Shown piece by piece: positions 10,232 through 18,898 of a stretch of 64,000 nt of DNA; positions within the stretch are counted from its first letter, which is position 1, and each line of letters begins with the position of its first letter. Position numbers and translations under genes: made by a program. Source of the stretch: Paenibacillus sp. JQZ6Y-1 (GTDB lineage: Bacteria > Bacillota > Bacilli > Paenibacillales > Paenibacillaceae); NCBI RefSeq assembly GCF_040719145.1, contig NZ_JBFDUZ010000001.1:558001-622000 (forward strand), in the 5' to 3' direction. Below the pieces are notes generated by a model, which saw nothing but the letters and a program-made list of their open reading frames with translations, was not told the DNA's origin and made no database searches.

Positions 10232-10357
10232 TATGGATAAAGGTATGCAGATCATGTTCCAATATCCATATATTCGATTCGCTATACACTAGCTATACAT
10301 GTAGCTGTACATTCTTTCGGTATATTTTTTCTGTACATTCGTTGTACATCTCTTGTA

Positions 10358-10876
10358 CTAGTCCAGCTTGTTGCCAAATGCATAATTGCCGCCATACTCG
10401 CGGTAATAATTCTTGTCTTTCCACTCTTGCAGCATCTCACAGCTGCCTACATACAGAATATCATTGCCACGAATCAACCACTCCAACCCATGCTCCGGCT
10501 CCCATTCACAGTTCAGCTCCAGATGCAGCACAGGCTCAGCCGTTTCTGCTGTATGGGCTTCTGGCAACGTTGGAATCTCCATGCTCATAGGAGATATATA
10601 TTGCAAAATCTGCTCTGGCTGTTCAATGGCTGGCGGCGTTTCACCCACATATTCGCAAAAGTCGATACAATAATCATGACTGTATCGGTACAACTGCTGC
10701 AATACTGCCGGGCTCAACGACTCAAACGCCGTCGCACAGCGTTCCGCGTAGAGAAGTGGAATGTCCGGCTCGATTGCATTCACCTGAATACGCTGCTGAA
10801 ATAGCGAACTGTCAAACACGGCGCTCAGATACCCTTGCTTTTCAGTAATCTCCTTCAGTAATGCAGAGGACAACAT
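10358..10876 (-). CDS. Conserved hypothetical protein downstream of speD
   Basis: 172 residues, acidic, soluble, no signal peptide or membrane segment. I cannot assign a family with confidence. The C-terminal segment LNCEWEPEHGLEWLIRGNDI, with the E-x-x-H-G-x-x-W core, resembles small DUF6985-like proteins, but this is a weak impression. AAGGAG lies seven bases before the ATG, and only ten bases separate it from the speD stop, so it is probably the last gene of the speD transcript. That position suggests, without proving, a link to polyamine metabolism. Confidence 0.7.
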   Translation of the reverse strand: MLSSALLKEITEKQGYLSAVFDSSLFQQRIQVNAIEPDIPLLYAERCATAFESLSPAVLQQLYRYSHDYCIDFCEYVGETPPAIEQPEQILQYISPMSMEIPTLPEAHTAETAEPVLHLELNCEWEPEHGLEWLIRGNDILYVGSCEMLQEWKDKNYYREYGGNYAFGNKLD

Positions 10877-10886
10877 CGTTCACTCC

Positions 10887-11693
10887 TTAGCCCATATTTT
10901 TGCCATAGTAGATTTCGTTCATTTCTCGCGTCAGCCGATCGGTGATATGCTGCTTTTCCTCTGGAGACAGCGAATCGCTTGTATAGCCGAACAGATAATT
11001 ATCGAGATCGAATTCCTTGCGTTTACATTTCGTATGGAAAATATTCTCCTGATAAATATTCACATCGATCATCTGATACAAATCCTTGATCTCATCTGGA
11101 ATAAAATTCTGAATCGAGCTAATATCATGATCAATAAACAGCTTATTGCCTTCAATGTCGCGCGTAAACCCGCGTACTAGATAATCCATGGTCATAATAT
11201 CTGTATCAAAGGAATGGATCATAAAATTCAGCGCCTTGAGCGGAGAAATCTCACCGCATGTAGATACATCAATATCCGCGCGGAAGGTACTAATGCCCTC
11301 ATCGGGATGATATTCGGGATAGGTATGCACGGTAATATGACTTTTGTCGAGATGGAGCAGCACATGCTCCGGTAGCGGTCCTGGGGATTCCTCAAATGAA
11401 GCATTGGGCGCCGTCTCGACCGGACCTTCCGAGATTAGCATCGTGACGCTTGCCCCTTGCGGTACATAATCTTGCTTGGCGATATTCAGTACATGCGCAC
11501 CGATAATATCGGTCACATTGGTCAGAATGCCACTTAGCCGATCCGCATTATACTGCTCGTCGATATATTCCAGATAGGCTTCGCGCTCCTGTTTGGTGCG
11601 AGTATAACAAATATCGTACATATTGAAACTGAGTGATTTGGTCAGATTGTTAAAGTTGTGCAGCTGAATACGCTGCTGTTTGGTCAAGCCCAC
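10887..11693 (-). CDS. speD: S-adenosylmethionine decarboxylase proenzyme (E. coli-type SpeD)
   Basis: 268 residues. The chain matches the long class 1A enzymes of E. coli type: [20 protein letters not shown] near the N-terminus, ARQDY-like [19 protein letters not shown], then [20 protein letters not shown], where self-cleavage at Lys-Ser makes the pyruvoyl group. [29 protein letters not shown] and [12 protein letters not shown] follow. The product, decarboxylated AdoMet, donates aminopropyl groups for spermidine. The best-spaced start is the GTG at 11693 (GGAGG eight bases upstream); an ATG at 11699 lies too close to the Shine-Dalgarno. No speE is in the window. Confidence 0.93.
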   Translation of the reverse strand: MGLTKQQRIQLHNFNNLTKSLSFNMYDICYTRTKQEREAYLEYIDEQYNADRLSGILTNVTDIIGAHVLNIAKQDYVPQGASVTMLISEGPVETAPNASFEESPGPLPEHVLLHLDKSHITVHTYPEYHPDEGISTFRADIDVSTCGEISPLKALNFMIHSFDTDIMTMDYLVRGFTRDIEGNKLFIDHDISSIQNFIPDEIKDLYQMIDVNIYQENIFHTKCKRKEFDLDNYLFGYTSDSLSPEEKQHITDRLTREMNEIYYGKNMG

Positions 11694-11763
11694 AATCATT
11701 ACCTCCCATTAATAAAATGTACGTTGAACGGATCACGTTGGTATTTATTTACCCATTCAAGAC

Positions 11764-12513
11764 TTACTCGGACTGTGGAGACTCTAATACAACACGCTCC
11801 ACTGTCTGTGACTGTTGAAGTTGAAGTGCACTATGTAAAAAAGCACGAATCAGCGGATGGACGATCTGGCGAAATGCTGACCGCTCTGGCTGAAACAGCG
11901 TACCCACATAAAAGGGATGACCATCCAACTCAGCAATACGAGCTTCACCATTCAAATCCCTGCCGGTAATACGAAAGCCGTGCTCAGCAAACAAGTCTAC
12001 ATATTGTGCATGTAATCCATAATTACAAATGCCGTACTGCTCGTTAACCTCTGTCGTGCCATATATGCGGGCAATTCGGGATTGTGGTGTTAATACAAAA
12101 TGATGAGTCTGTTCATTCACGGAGCAGGTAAGCGGAGTAATGATCAGTGTCTCGGCATCCGGGTTGGATTCGGCATGATCCGCTTCCTGTAAATGCAAAA
12201 TATGACGGGCAAATTCAATCAATAGATGCTGATATCCGCCACAGGTACCCAGCGTAGGAATCTGTTGCTCTCGGGCATAACGGATGGCTTGGAGTGCGCC
12301 CTCCATATGAATATACGGTGTTGCTGGAGCTGCCCAGATTGCATCATAATTCGATAACAGCGGAATCGTCTTATCATTCAGTTCCGGTGTAGACAACCAC
12401 TGCAATTCTGTCTGACATTGTAAATCCTCTGCTGCTCTGGCAATGGCTTGCGGGATTGCGATATGAGCTTTTACTTCCGGTTGATAGTCGCCGATAATAC
12501 CGATTTTGAGCAT
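11764..12513 (-). CDS. Class I glutamine amidotransferase-like protein related to the CTP synthase C-terminus
   Basis: 249 residues. It aligns by motif with the GATase domain of CTP synthase: IGDYQPEVKAH at the start, a nucleophile elbow TLGTCGGYQHL near residue 95 and a C-terminal PFYVGTLFQPERSA near residue 225. In CTP synthase the latter reads GTQFHPE, with the catalytic histidine; here glutamine stands in its place, so full glutaminase activity is doubtful. It lacks the synthase domain. Proteins of this stand-alone kind are annotated as CTP synthase C-terminal-region-related. The ATG at 12513 is preferred to an upstream GTG at 12534. It lies 70 bp upstream of speD, same strand. Confidence 0.8.
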   Translation of the reverse strand: MLKIGIIGDYQPEVKAHIAIPQAIARAAEDLQCQTELQWLSTPELNDKTIPLLSNYDAIWAAPATPYIHMEGALQAIRYAREQQIPTLGTCGGYQHLLIEFARHILHLQEADHAESNPDAETLIITPLTCSVNEQTHHFVLTPQSRIARIYGTTEVNEQYGICNYGLHAQYVDLFAEHGFRITGRDLNGEARIAELDGHPFYVGTLFQPERSAFRQIVHPLIRAFLHSALQLQQSQTVERVVLESPQSE

Positions 12514-12715
12514 GAAAAAGAGACCACCTTTCACTCTGGGAATACTGCCATCATGGATCGGCAGCTAGATTAAAACGTTATTGTAATGGAAGAATGAAAG
12601 GCAGTCAAAAATTGTGGTTTGCATCAGCAGTGGTGCCATTCAGTTATAGGACAAAGGCTACCACAGAATCGCTACCGCAATTGCTTTGTTGCAGATGGTT
12701 GACTTGGGACTCCTA

Positions 12716-12970
12716 TCAGTGACGATGAGAACGATTCATAACGGTGATCCGATCGCCATTTAACAGCAGATACGTATCTTTGCCCGTCTGAATCATCACC
12801 CGCTCCCGTGTGCCATAAGGTGTGTGCAGCAGGGCAGGGTGGCATTCCGAAGCTACCATGTCTTGATCCAGCGCTACGTAGACGGCTTCATGCAGAGGGA
12901 TTTCCAGCTTGGACTGCTGCCAGTCAATGGTCAGCTGATTGTCATCGCGGGCAATTTTGATACCAGTCAT
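12716..12970 (-). CDS. Small SunI/YnzG-like protein (PH-like fold)
   Basis: 84 residues, no signal peptide. The segment HTPYGTRERVMIQTGKDTYL resembles the core of the SunI/YolF and YnzG family, whose founding member gives immunity to the glycocin sublancin in B. subtilis. The length also fits. No bacteriocin gene is next to it, so a housekeeping paralog or an orphan immunity protein are both possible. AGAAGGAGG eight bases before the ATG supports the start. Transcribed alone. Confidence 0.6.
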   Translation of the reverse strand: MTGIKIARDDNQLTIDWQQSKLEIPLHEAVYVALDQDMVASECHPALLHTPYGTRERVMIQTGKDTYLLLNGDRITVMNRSHRH

Positions 12971-13137
12971 GGCAATTCCTCCTTCTGGTTCAACAGAATG
13001 GTCACGCTGAAAAACAAAGCGGAAAAAGAACGCTAAAAAAGAAAATAGAGACGATCCAATCTATGCTTATGCGCGTCGCGTCTAAACAATGATGAATATG
13101 TCTCTATATCTTTAGATTACCCATTTGAAAGGGTGTG

Positions 13138-14490
13138 TCAAGCACCTTTACTACCATTGGCTGCAACTTGTGGATAATGAATGATGCTAAAACGCGCACC
13201 ACCAAGCGGTGAAGGGCTATAGACCAGATCGGCATGTAATCGGGTAGCAATCTGCTTACTAATCGCCAGCCCAAGCCCTGTGACTCCGTTCGTTCCGGTA
13301 TAAAAGCGGCGAAAGATATGCTCACGCTCCGATTCTGCCAATCCCGGCCCATCATCATCAATATGCATCATCCAATCTGCTATCCCGTCATCGGGGCATT
13401 CCAATACAATTTTCACCTGTGATGTACTGTGACGAATGGCATTTTGCAGCAGATTGAGCAAAATTTGAAACAGCTGCTCCGCTGCAATCGGCACAGTATG
13501 AGAGCTACCTTCGGCATACAGCTGTATGCCCTGCTGACCTGCCGCTGGTAACAGCAAATAGACGGCCTCCTCAGCCATACTTTTCAAATCGACTTCTGTA
13601 ATAGGCCATTCTTCATCTACACTTTCGAGTCGAGATAGCTGAAGCAGCTTGCTGACCATATCGATTAGCCGCTGCGATTGGACGGAGATAACATCCAATC
13701 CTTGCTCTACAGGCATCACCTGATCCTGAATAGCATATACATAGCCCTGAATCGACATTAACGGCGTCTTCAGCTCATGCGATACATTTTGCAGAAATTC
13801 CAGCTGATGACGATGATGCAGCTGTAGCCGATCCGCCATCACTTGAAAGGTGCTGATCAGTTCGCCAATCTCCGTATGATCCGCTTGCAAAAAAGGCTCC
13901 CGATCCATCAGATGTGGTTCATACTGACTCACGGCTTCCTTGAGGCGATTGAGCGGTTGTACCGTCCGCCAAACAGCAAACAGTCCAATGAGCAAAATAA
14001 CGATAAAGCTTGCTGCAATCGATAGCATTGTGGTTCGCATCAACGGAATATACAGTGCGCGCAGCGAAGAGAGCGGAGAGTACAAGATCACCCGGAATGG
14101 CTGATGCGACAGCTTGGCTTCACTGTAAAGTACTTTATTGCCGCCGATCTGCATAATGCCCTCACGTCCAGTAGGGAAATTGACCATCGTCTTACCTACC
14201 TGACCGGAATTACTGGAAGCGATCACTTTGTCATGCGTATCCAGCACAAAATAATCGGCATAAAACAGCACATCCTTGATAAAAAAGCGGAAGCTGTCAC
14301 TGTCCAGACTTTCCAGATCATCCGAATTAACCATGTGCACCGCTTTGAGTGTCTGATCCTGCAATTGCTGCTTGACCTGATTCAGCAAAATATCGTCCAG
14401 CAGTCGGATAAAAAAGAAGACGGTAATGCCGACTGTCACCAGCATGCCCGCCAGCAAGGCAATCAGCATTTTGCCGCGGATCGTCTTCAT
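13138..14490 (-). CDS. Sensor histidine kinase (HAMP-HisKA-HATPase)
   Basis: 450 residues. A first membrane segment (about 8-28), an extracytoplasmic sensor region of about 125 residues, a second membrane segment (about 155-175) and a HAMP linker precede the kinase core. The H-box FLQNVSHELKTPLMSIQGY holds the phospho-accepting His; the N-box LLNLLQNAIRHS, the G1-box DDDGPGL and the G2-box TGLGLAISKQ are intact. It phosphorylates the response regulator encoded just upstream; the two reading frames overlap by four bases (ATGA), which couples translation. The signal cannot be told from sequence. Confidence 0.94.
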   Translation of the reverse strand: MKTIRGKMLIALLAGMLVTVGITVFFFIRLLDDILLNQVKQQLQDQTLKAVHMVNSDDLESLDSDSFRFFIKDVLFYADYFVLDTHDKVIASSNSGQVGKTMVNFPTGREGIMQIGGNKVLYSEAKLSHQPFRVILYSPLSSLRALYIPLMRTTMLSIAASFIVILLIGLFAVWRTVQPLNRLKEAVSQYEPHLMDREPFLQADHTEIGELISTFQVMADRLQLHHRHQLEFLQNVSHELKTPLMSIQGYVYAIQDQVMPVEQGLDVISVQSQRLIDMVSKLLQLSRLESVDEEWPITEVDLKSMAEEAVYLLLPAAGQQGIQLYAEGSSHTVPIAAEQLFQILLNLLQNAIRHSTSQVKIVLECPDDGIADWMMHIDDDGPGLAESEREHIFRRFYTGTNGVTGLGLAISKQIATRLHADLVYSPSPLGGARFSIIHYPQVAANGSKGA

Positions 14491-15239
14491 GGATGATGTA
14501 CCGCAGCCTTGTAACCAAAGCCCCAGACGGTATCAATCGTCAGCGTAGAGTGATGCTGGGACAGCTTTTTGCGAATGCGTTTGACCAGATCGTCCACCAC
14601 GCGTACCTCGCCAAAAAAGTCATAGTTCCATACCTGCTGGATCAATTGCTCGCGGCTAAATGGACGCTCCAAATGCTGTGCCAGAAATAACAGCAGCTCG
14701 AATTCACGTCCAGTCAGCGATAATTCCTGCTCTTGTACTTGTACGCGCCGGAATTCCTCGGACAGCTGCACATTGCCTGCACTCATATAGGAAGCATGCT
14801 GCGGCATGCTATTGCCGGGAAGGGTAGGAATCGCTGCATCGATAGGATTCAGCTCGTTGCCGACCGCCATGCGAGTGCTGCGAATGAGGCGCAACATACT
14901 TTTTACGCGTGCCACCAGCTCGCGTGGGTTAAACGGCTTGCTCAGAAAATCATTACAGCCCAGCTCTAACCCGTTCAGGCGATCCACCTCTTCGCCGCGC
15001 GCCGAAATAATGATAATAGGCATCTCGGTAAAGGTACGTAGCTCAGTTAACAGAGTCAACCCATCAATGCCCGGCAGCATAATATCAAGAATTAGGCAAT
15101 CTGGATGTTCACTCTTGACCTGCTCAACCAGCTCACCACCGTGGGCAAACGATGTTACTTCGTATTGTTCCTTTTTCAAATAGCCAGCAATTAGCTGCAA
15201 AATATAATGATCGTCATCGACGACAAAAATACGGGTCAT
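14487..15239 (-). CDS. OmpR-family response regulator
   Basis: 250 residues. The receiver domain has the acidic pair VVDDDHY, the phosphorylation site LILDIMLPGIDG (Asp about 53), Ser/Thr in IIISAR and Lys in LSKPFNPREL. A linker of about 40 residues rich in Ala, Pro and Met leads to a winged-helix DNA-binding domain (SLTGREFELLLFLAQHLERPFSREQLIQQV, given here only as the family pattern from LTGREFELL to FSREQL). It overlaps the kinase gene by four bases. The nearest candidate target is the upstream same-strand secreted-repeat gene at 15504-16049. Confidence 0.94.
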   Translation of the reverse strand: MTRIFVVDDDHYILQLIAGYLKKEQYEVTSFAHGGELVEQVKSEHPDCLILDIMLPGIDGLTLLTELRTFTEMPIIIISARGEEVDRLNGLELGCNDFLSKPFNPRELVARVKSMLRLIRSTRMAVGNELNPIDAAIPTLPGNSMPQHASYMSAGNVQLSEEFRRVQVQEQELSLTGREFELLLFLAQHLERPFSREQLIQQVWNYDFFGEVRVVDDLVKRIRKKLSQHHSTLTIDTVWGFGYKAAVHHP

Positions 15240-15335
15240 GGGGTCACCTCGAAATGGATAGTTACATATGTCATTGTTAATGTATCAGAAGACAGGGGGA
15301 AAGATCAAAGCTAAGAAGATGACAAAAAGGTAAAG

Positions 15336-15371
15336 AAAAAGACGGAACTCCGGGGGAAGTTCCGTCTTTTT
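15336..15371 (-). terminator. Bidirectional-looking terminator between repeat protein and response regulator
   Basis: AAAAAGACGGAACT (15336-15349) pairs with AGTTCCGTCTTTTT around a short loop. On the minus strand it follows the secreted repeat-protein gene, so that gene and the two-component genes are probably separate transcripts. Confidence 0.85.
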
Positions 15372-15503
15372 ATGGCGAGTTTTTCCACCTGTCAATCAGG
15401 GCATTGACAGGCTGTTGAATCAACATCAAACGCAGGGAGCCTTTGGAGCGTGTGACCGATTGATGTAAAGGGAATGATCCAGGGTAAGGATCAAGCCTTA
15501 TTC

Positions 15504-16049
15504 TTATTTATGGGAAGTTGTTTTAGTAGTTGTAGCTTTTTTAGCAGGTGCTGTTTTGTGAGCAGTCACTTTACCTTTGTGAGCCGTTTTGTGAGCTGCT
15601 TTATGATGCGCTGCTTTATGAGCGGTTTTTTTAGCTTTGTGAGCTGCTTTTTTATGAGCTGCACTTGCTTTGTGAGTAGCCGCTTTGGTTTTATGAGCAG
15701 TTGCTTTTGTTTTGTGAGCAGTTGCTTTTGCTTTATGAGCCGCTGTTTTGCTGGTTTTCTTTTTGCCAGTTGTTGCTTTGTGTGTTGCGGATGTTTTTTT
15801 GTGCTCACCTGTTGTTTTGCCTGTGGACTTCGTTGTTGCAGCTGTCGCTTTGTGAGTCGAGGTTACCGGTGTTTTAGAAGTCGCTTTTGTTGCAGAAGCT
15901 GGTGCTGTTTTTGTTGTTGCTGCGGAAGTTGCAGCTACTTTTTTCACCGGTGTTGTCGTTGTAGGAGTTGCTGCGAATACGCTGCTTGCTCCGCCCAGTA
16001 CGCTCACTGCTGTCAGTAATGCTGCTACACTCTTTGTCCATTTTTTCAT
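15504..16049 (-). CDS. Secreted, strongly basic Ala/Lys/His/Thr-repeat protein
   Basis: 181 residues. MKKWTKSVAALLTAVSVLGG and an A-F-A-A cleavage region form a Sec signal peptide of about 26 residues. The rest is low complexity: a Thr/Ala-rich stretch (about 27-75), then many copies of short units such as TAHK, AAHK, TKAT and KKAAHK up to the end. The composition recalls histone H1-like or PAKKA repeats, but the protein is exported, so it should act at the wall or outside. It has no acidic residues apart from one glutamate, giving a very high positive charge. The function is unknown; binding to teichoic acid, DNA or other polyanions is an inference. The start has GAGGTGACC upstream, the same sequence found before the response regulator start. 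Confidence 0.8.
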   Translation of the reverse strand: MKKWTKSVAALLTAVSVLGGASSVFAATPTTTTPVKKVAATSAATTKTAPASATKATSKTPVTSTHKATAATTKSTGKTTGEHKKTSATHKATTGKKKTSKTAAHKAKATAHKTKATAHKTKAATHKASAAHKKAAHKAKKTAHKAAHHKAAHKTAHKGKVTAHKTAPAKKATTTKTTSHK

Positions 16050-16245
16050 TGGTAGGTCACCTCGTTAATAGATTTGTTTGCCATCGAAGTTGTTTTGCTT
16101 TCAGGTACGTTGTCGCTTGTACGTTTGGTTTGAAGCGGTGCGCCCTGTCGGCAAACTGTATTGTCAACTGCTGATGTAAGTTCATCTTAACAAGGGATTA
16201 TGTGAGAACAATGGGAGAGATGTGTGAAAAGTGTATGAAATGAAA

Positions 16246-17670
16246 TTACGATTGTACTGCCCGTTTACGAGTGAATAGCCAGAATAAGATCGTAATCGCC
16301 AGCGGGTACAGAATCGCCCAGCCGGTAAACGGAAAGACGATCAGTGTAAACAAAAACGAGATACCGCTAATCCAGCGTCCCACCTTCTCTTTCCATAACA
16401 AGCGTATACCCGCAGCACAACCAGCGAGATACGTTAGGATAAAAGCAGAGTTCGGCAATTGCAGCAGCAATTCCAATCGAAGTAAGCCAGTCGCATACAG
16501 CGATAGAATGATCACAAAACATATTCCTAAAAAGGTGATACCTACGGTCGGTGTGCGAAAACGTGGCGATAGATGGCTGAACGGACGGGCAGCATATCCG
16601 TTACGCGATAAGGCAAATGCGACTCGCGATGCAGCGCCAATATAAGCGACGGTGGTTGCTGTACAAATACAAGCGGCAGTTAAGCCTGACAACGCCGCAC
16701 CCCAGATTCCCAGACGGCTACCAATCAAATGAACAAGCGAAGCATCCGCACCATTCAGATAGCTTTGTGTGCCAATCGTAACGATGGCAGTCAGCAAGTA
16801 CAATATGCCAACGATGGAAGCAGCAATAATGACGCCGCGTACGGCTGCCTTTTGTGGGTCCTTGAATTCCTCGGATAAATGCGATACTGCTTCCCAGCCG
16901 ATAAAGCACCAGAATAGCATCGCTGCCGATTGACCGACACTAAACCAGCCATGCGGCATAAACGGTGTAAAGTTGGATACCTTTATATCCGGTATAGCGA
17001 CGACGATTGCAAGACCGAGTACGAGAATAATCGCACCGACGACAGCGACCTGAATTTTCCCGGCAAGCTGAAAGCCAATCCAATTGATTAATAAACTGAA
17101 CAGCAGCAGCGCAGCGGCGATCGTAATGCGTACCGGCTCGCTCCAGCCAAGCGCTGCGGTCAAATAACCAGCACCCGTTAACGCAGCAACTGGCGCACCA
17201 ATCGGCACGGACATAAGGAAAAACCAGCCGATCAATGCTCCTAGTCTTGGACCAAACGCAAGCGAGACAAAGTGCGATACCCCGCCCGCATTTGGATACC
17301 GTGCTGACAATAATCCCATCGATAACGCGAGCGGTAAAATCAGCAGCGCCATACATACCCAAGCGATAATGGCAGAGGGACCTGCCATCCGCGCGGTGAT
17401 GCCGGGCGTAATTAGAATACCGGAGCCAACGACTGCACCGATATAAAGAGCCACCGCTTGTGGCATATTGATCGTTCTACCCAGATGACCGCTAGCCTTG
17501 TCATTGGATGTAGTAGAGGAGTGAGATGCAGTAGCTGCGTCTGAACCTGCAACCGCAGCAGTGCTTGCTGCCGATGCAGACACTCCTGCAGAGCGAGATG
17601 AAGTCGAACGGGAAGCCGAAGACGATGAGGATGCGGTTGAATGAGAACCAGTATTACGCGAAAGGGTCAT
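16246..17670 (-). CDS. APC-superfamily amino acid transporter, YjeH-like
   Basis: 474 residues. After a Ser/Ala/Thr-rich tail of about 65 residues come about 12 membrane segments. ALYIGAVVGSGILITPG is the APC-family helix-1 unwound motif; YPNAGGVSHFVSLAFGPRLG, LFWCFIGWEAVSHLSEEFKDP and SRNGYAARPFSHLSPR follow. The middle part resembles E. coli YjeH, an exporter of methionine and branched-chain amino acids, more than uptake permeases. The low-complexity N-terminal tail is unusual; a start nearer the motif INMPQAV would remove it. The chosen ATG at 17670 has only a modest Shine-Dalgarno. A LysR gene is divergent from it, a common arrangement for regulated exporters. Confidence 0.85.
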   Translation of the reverse strand: MTLSRNTGSHSTASSSSSASRSTSSRSAGVSASAASTAAVAGSDAATASHSSTTSNDKASGHLGRTINMPQAVALYIGAVVGSGILITPGITARMAGPSAIIAWVCMALLILPLALSMGLLSARYPNAGGVSHFVSLAFGPRLGALIGWFFLMSVPIGAPVAALTGAGYLTAALGWSEPVRITIAAALLLFSLLINWIGFQLAGKIQVAVVGAIILVLGLAIVVAIPDIKVSNFTPFMPHGWFSVGQSAAMLFWCFIGWEAVSHLSEEFKDPQKAAVRGVIIAASIVGILYLLTAIVTIGTQSYLNGADASLVHLIGSRLGIWGAALSGLTAACICTATTVAYIGAASRVAFALSRNGYAARPFSHLSPRFRTPTVGITFLGICFVIILSLYATGLLRLELLLQLPNSAFILTYLAGCAAGIRLLWKEKVGRWISGISFLFTLIVFPFTGWAILYPLAITILFWLFTRKRAVQS

Positions 17671-17752
17671 AAGTTTCCCAACTTTCCTTGTTATTTGTTC
17701 CAGCGTAGCAGATAATAGAAGCATCGGTAAAACGGATATAACGAATGCTGTT

Positions 17753-17769
17753 CATCGGTATTTCCGATG
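17753..17769. promoter_or_regulatory. Candidate LysR operator between exporter and regulator genes
   Basis: CATCGG-TATTT-CCGATG is a perfect 6-bp inverted repeat with a 5-bp centre, 37 bp before the lysR start. A half-copy (CATCGGTAAAACGG) lies at 17722-17735. Position in the divergent promoter region fits LysR-type autoregulation; this is an inference. Confidence 0.45.
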
Positions 17770-17806
17770 GAAGAAAGAATAGAGAGTAAAACGAGGAGGA
17801 TCAGAG

Positions 17807-18730
17807 ATGGAATCACGTCATTTGTTTACGTTTCTAACGGTAGTGGAAACGGGAAGTTTTACAGCTGCGGCGCGTAAGCTGGATTATGCGCAATCCAGTG
17901 TTACCGCACAGATTCAGTCGTTGGAGCAGGAACTGGGTACGCCATTATTTGATCGGATTCATAAACGGATTTTGCTGACCGATGCAGGGCGGCGTTTGCA
18001 GCCGTATGCGCAGGAGATTTCACGTATGCACAATTTGGCACGCGAGGCGATTATTTCAGGCGATCAGATCGGTGGGGTGCTGCATATCGGTGCGCCAGAA
18101 TCGCTGGCTGCATTCCGTCTACCGCCGATTATCAAGGAATTTCGGCAGCAATATCCGGCGGTACAGATCATTTTGAAGCCGGGTGCGTGTGAGGATTTGC
18201 ATGAAATGCTGCGGCGGGGTGAGCTGGACATTGTGTTTTTGCTACAGCCACATATGGAGGATTACGAGTTAAAGGTAGACATGCTGGTGGAAGAGGAGAT
18301 GACGCTAGTCGCACCACCGGATCATATTTTAACGGCATTACCGAAGGTTGAGCCGCATCATCTGCGGTATGAGACGATTCTATATACCGAAGCAGGCTGC
18401 AACTATCGACTTCTGTTTGAAAAGATGCTGAACCGACACGGCATTTTCCCAGATCCGAGTATTGAGTTTTGGAGTAATGAAGCGATTAAGCAGTGCGTAA
18501 TGGCGGGGCTGGGGTTGTCATTTTTACCGCTTATTACCGTACAGCGTGAGCTGGAAGAAGGCAAAATGGTTGCATTGAACTGGGACGATACCGACCAGCG
18601 TGTCTGCACCCATATTAGTTATCATACGAAAAAGTGGCAGTCTCCCGCACAAAGCCGTTTCGTCCAAATGACTCATCAGCATGCCGAACGCTGGCGCCAA
18701 TCGGCACAGCTTGCACATAGTCAGCTATAA
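17807..18730 (+). CDS. LysR-family transcriptional regulator
   Basis: 307 residues, standard length. The N-terminal winged helix reads HLFTFLTVVETGSFTAAARK then LDYAQSSVTAQIQSLEQELG and LFDRIHKRILLTDAGRRL. The C-terminal part is a LysR substrate-binding domain (GGVLHIGAPESLAAFRLPP, ELDIVFLLQP, CVMAGLGLSFLP). It probably controls the divergent YjeH-like transporter at 16246-17670, responding to an amino acid or analogue. Its own transcript ends at the hairpin at 18823. Confidence 0.93.
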   Translation: MESRHLFTFLTVVETGSFTAAARKLDYAQSSVTAQIQSLEQELGTPLFDRIHKRILLTDAGRRLQPYAQEISRMHNLAREAIISGDQIGGVLHIGAPESLAAFRLPPIIKEFRQQYPAVQIILKPGACEDLHEMLRRGELDIVFLLQPHMEDYELKVDMLVEEEMTLVAPPDHILTALPKVEPHHLRYETILYTEAGCNYRLLFEKMLNRHGIFPDPSIEFWSNEAIKQCVMAGLGLSFLPLITVQRELEEGKMVALNWDDTDQRVCTHISYHTKKWQSPAQSRFVQMTHQHAERWRQSAQLAHSQL

Positions 18731-18822
18731 GCGCTATGGCGATCATCTTCCTTGCTGGCAATCTGAGGGTTGGTTGAAAAATAGTTCATAATAACTCCAA
18801 TAAGCGCATAGACTGCATAGCA

Positions 18823-18849
18823 AATCCGGCTGCACTAGACAGCCGGATT
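18823..18849. terminator. Bidirectional terminator between convergent genes
   Basis: AATCCGGCTG (18823-18832) pairs perfectly with CAGCCGGATT (18840-18849). It lies between the lysR and the ion-channel genes, which converge. The T-run is weak on both sides. Confidence 0.6.
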
Positions 18850-18898
18850 GTTCGCATATTCTCCCTACACCATTCTATCGATCCTCACAAGCTGGTAT

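Noticed and set aside
15474-16019. Plus-strand Cys/Phe/Ser-rich frame of 181 codons
   Set aside because: It is the complement of the secreted Ala/Lys/His-repeat gene; the minus frame has a signal peptide and a ribosome binding site, this one does not.
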